The notes under the pieces are model-generated. The model had not been told where the DNA came from. It ran no database searches and saw only the letters and a program-made list of their open reading frames with translations. A DNA stretch of 64,000 nt from Rebecca billardiae RCC1528 (lineage: Eukaryota; Haptophyta). The stretch is taken from NCBI GenBank assembly GCA_965240325.2, contig OZ251232.1, positions 620,001-684,000 on the forward strand, read 5' to 3'. Position 1 is the stretch's first letter. The number at the start of each line of letters is the position of its first letter. Made by a program: the position numbers and the translations under genes. Below are positions 63,718 to 64,000 of this stretch, one piece after another.

Positions 63718-64000
63718 ATGAGAAGCGGTGCCGACTGCCGAGGCCAGGACGCAAAGGTCCGCACGATGGCGTCGCGCTCGGCGCTCGCTCGTGAGCTGGC
63801 GGGCATGATCCGCTTCCGCGGCCCCGTCACGTTCGCCGAGTACATGCGGCAGTGCCTGACGCACCCGGTGCACGGGTACTACATGCGCCGCGACGTCTTC
63901 GGCCGGCGCGGCGACTTCATCACCGGCCCTGAGATCTCGCAGGTCTTTGGCGAGCTGGTGGGGGTGTGGTGCGTCGCGATGTGGCAGCAGCTGGGCGAGC
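63718..64000 (+). CDS. NDUFAF7: NDUFAF7 / MidA protein-arginine methyltransferase, 5' part
   Basis: Open to the right edge (94 codons from ATG 63718; the in-frame ATG 63766, MASRSALARELAGM, is an equally good start). VTFAEYMRQCLTHPVHGYYM, then RGDFITGPEISQVFGELVGVW, is the hallmark N-terminus of the MidA/NDUFAF7 family. In mitochondria this SAM-dependent enzyme dimethylates NDUFS2 Arg during early complex I assembly. The SAM-binding motif would lie beyond the window. Divergent from the F-box gene. Confidence 0.9.
   Translation, partial: MRSGADCRGQDAKVRTMASRSALARELAGMIRFRGPVTFAEYMRQCLTHPVHGYYMRRDVFGRRGDFITGPEISQVFGELVGVWCVAMWQQLGE

Overview
The window is nuclear DNA from a very GC-rich unicellular eukaryote, most likely a photosynthetic alga. 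The evidence is spliceosomal introns (18 can be placed by protein continuity), TFIIH, PDCD5, F-box and MAP-kinase-kinase genes, and no operons or Shine-Dalgarno sites. A Rieske oxygenase of the pheophorbide a oxygenase/TIC55 type and proteins with signal-plus-transit-like N-termini point to a plastid. Extreme GC at third codon positions, proline-rich wall-type glycoproteins, a voltage-sensor cyclase and TIR-like 'SH-x-WHDD' membrane proteins fit a haptophyte, pelagophyte or similar chromist alga. The exact taxon is inference and cannot be fixed from this sequence.

Layout. 0-10 kb: a proline-rich membrane glycoprotein (-, running off the left edge), TFIIH subunit TFB5/GTF2H5 (+), a multi-pass membrane protein with a TIR-like domain (-), a MAP kinase kinase (+), a small single-pass membrane protein (-) and a secretory-pathway PhyH-type 2OG-Fe(II) oxygenase (+). 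10-20 kb: a TA microsatellite, a GT61-like glycosyltransferase (-), a voltage-sensor/class III cyclase fusion that has lost both metal aspartates (+), and an F-box/ankyrin-like protein (-). 19.8-20.6 kb: a foldback (long inverted repeat) element. 21-33 kb: one uninterrupted reading frame of about 3,954 codons (-), function unknown. 33-38 kb: an F-box/ankyrin-like gene (+), the Rieske oxygenase (+) and an arsenite methyltransferase (-). 37.7-38.8 kb: a second long inverted repeat next to the arsM promoter, followed by a small orphan ORF. 40-46 kb: a metallophosphoesterase (-), an LRRC40-like LRR protein (+) and a secreted SAM methyltransferase (-). 46.7-54 kb: an MLO-like channel/EF-hand protein (-), an S28 serine carboxypeptidase (+) and a conserved plastid-type protein (-). 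54-58.5 kb: a gene-poor, compositionally mixed stretch with an AT-rich island and TA and GA microsatellites. 58.5-64 kb: PDCD5 (-), a large F-box protein (-) and the 5' end of NDUFAF7/MidA (+).

The genes are mostly arranged as divergent pairs sharing 130-420 bp of upstream DNA, with no functional clustering. Signalling and ubiquitin-adaptor genes (MAPKK, cyclase, three F-box/ankyrin genes, TIR-like, MLO/EF-hand) are prominent. Of 18 introns reconstructed, 17 begin GTGCGC and one begins GTGCGG, all end in AG, and lengths run from 105 to 250 bp. This is a very narrow, non-canonical donor consensus. Most other long open frames are antisense shadows caused by GC bias.
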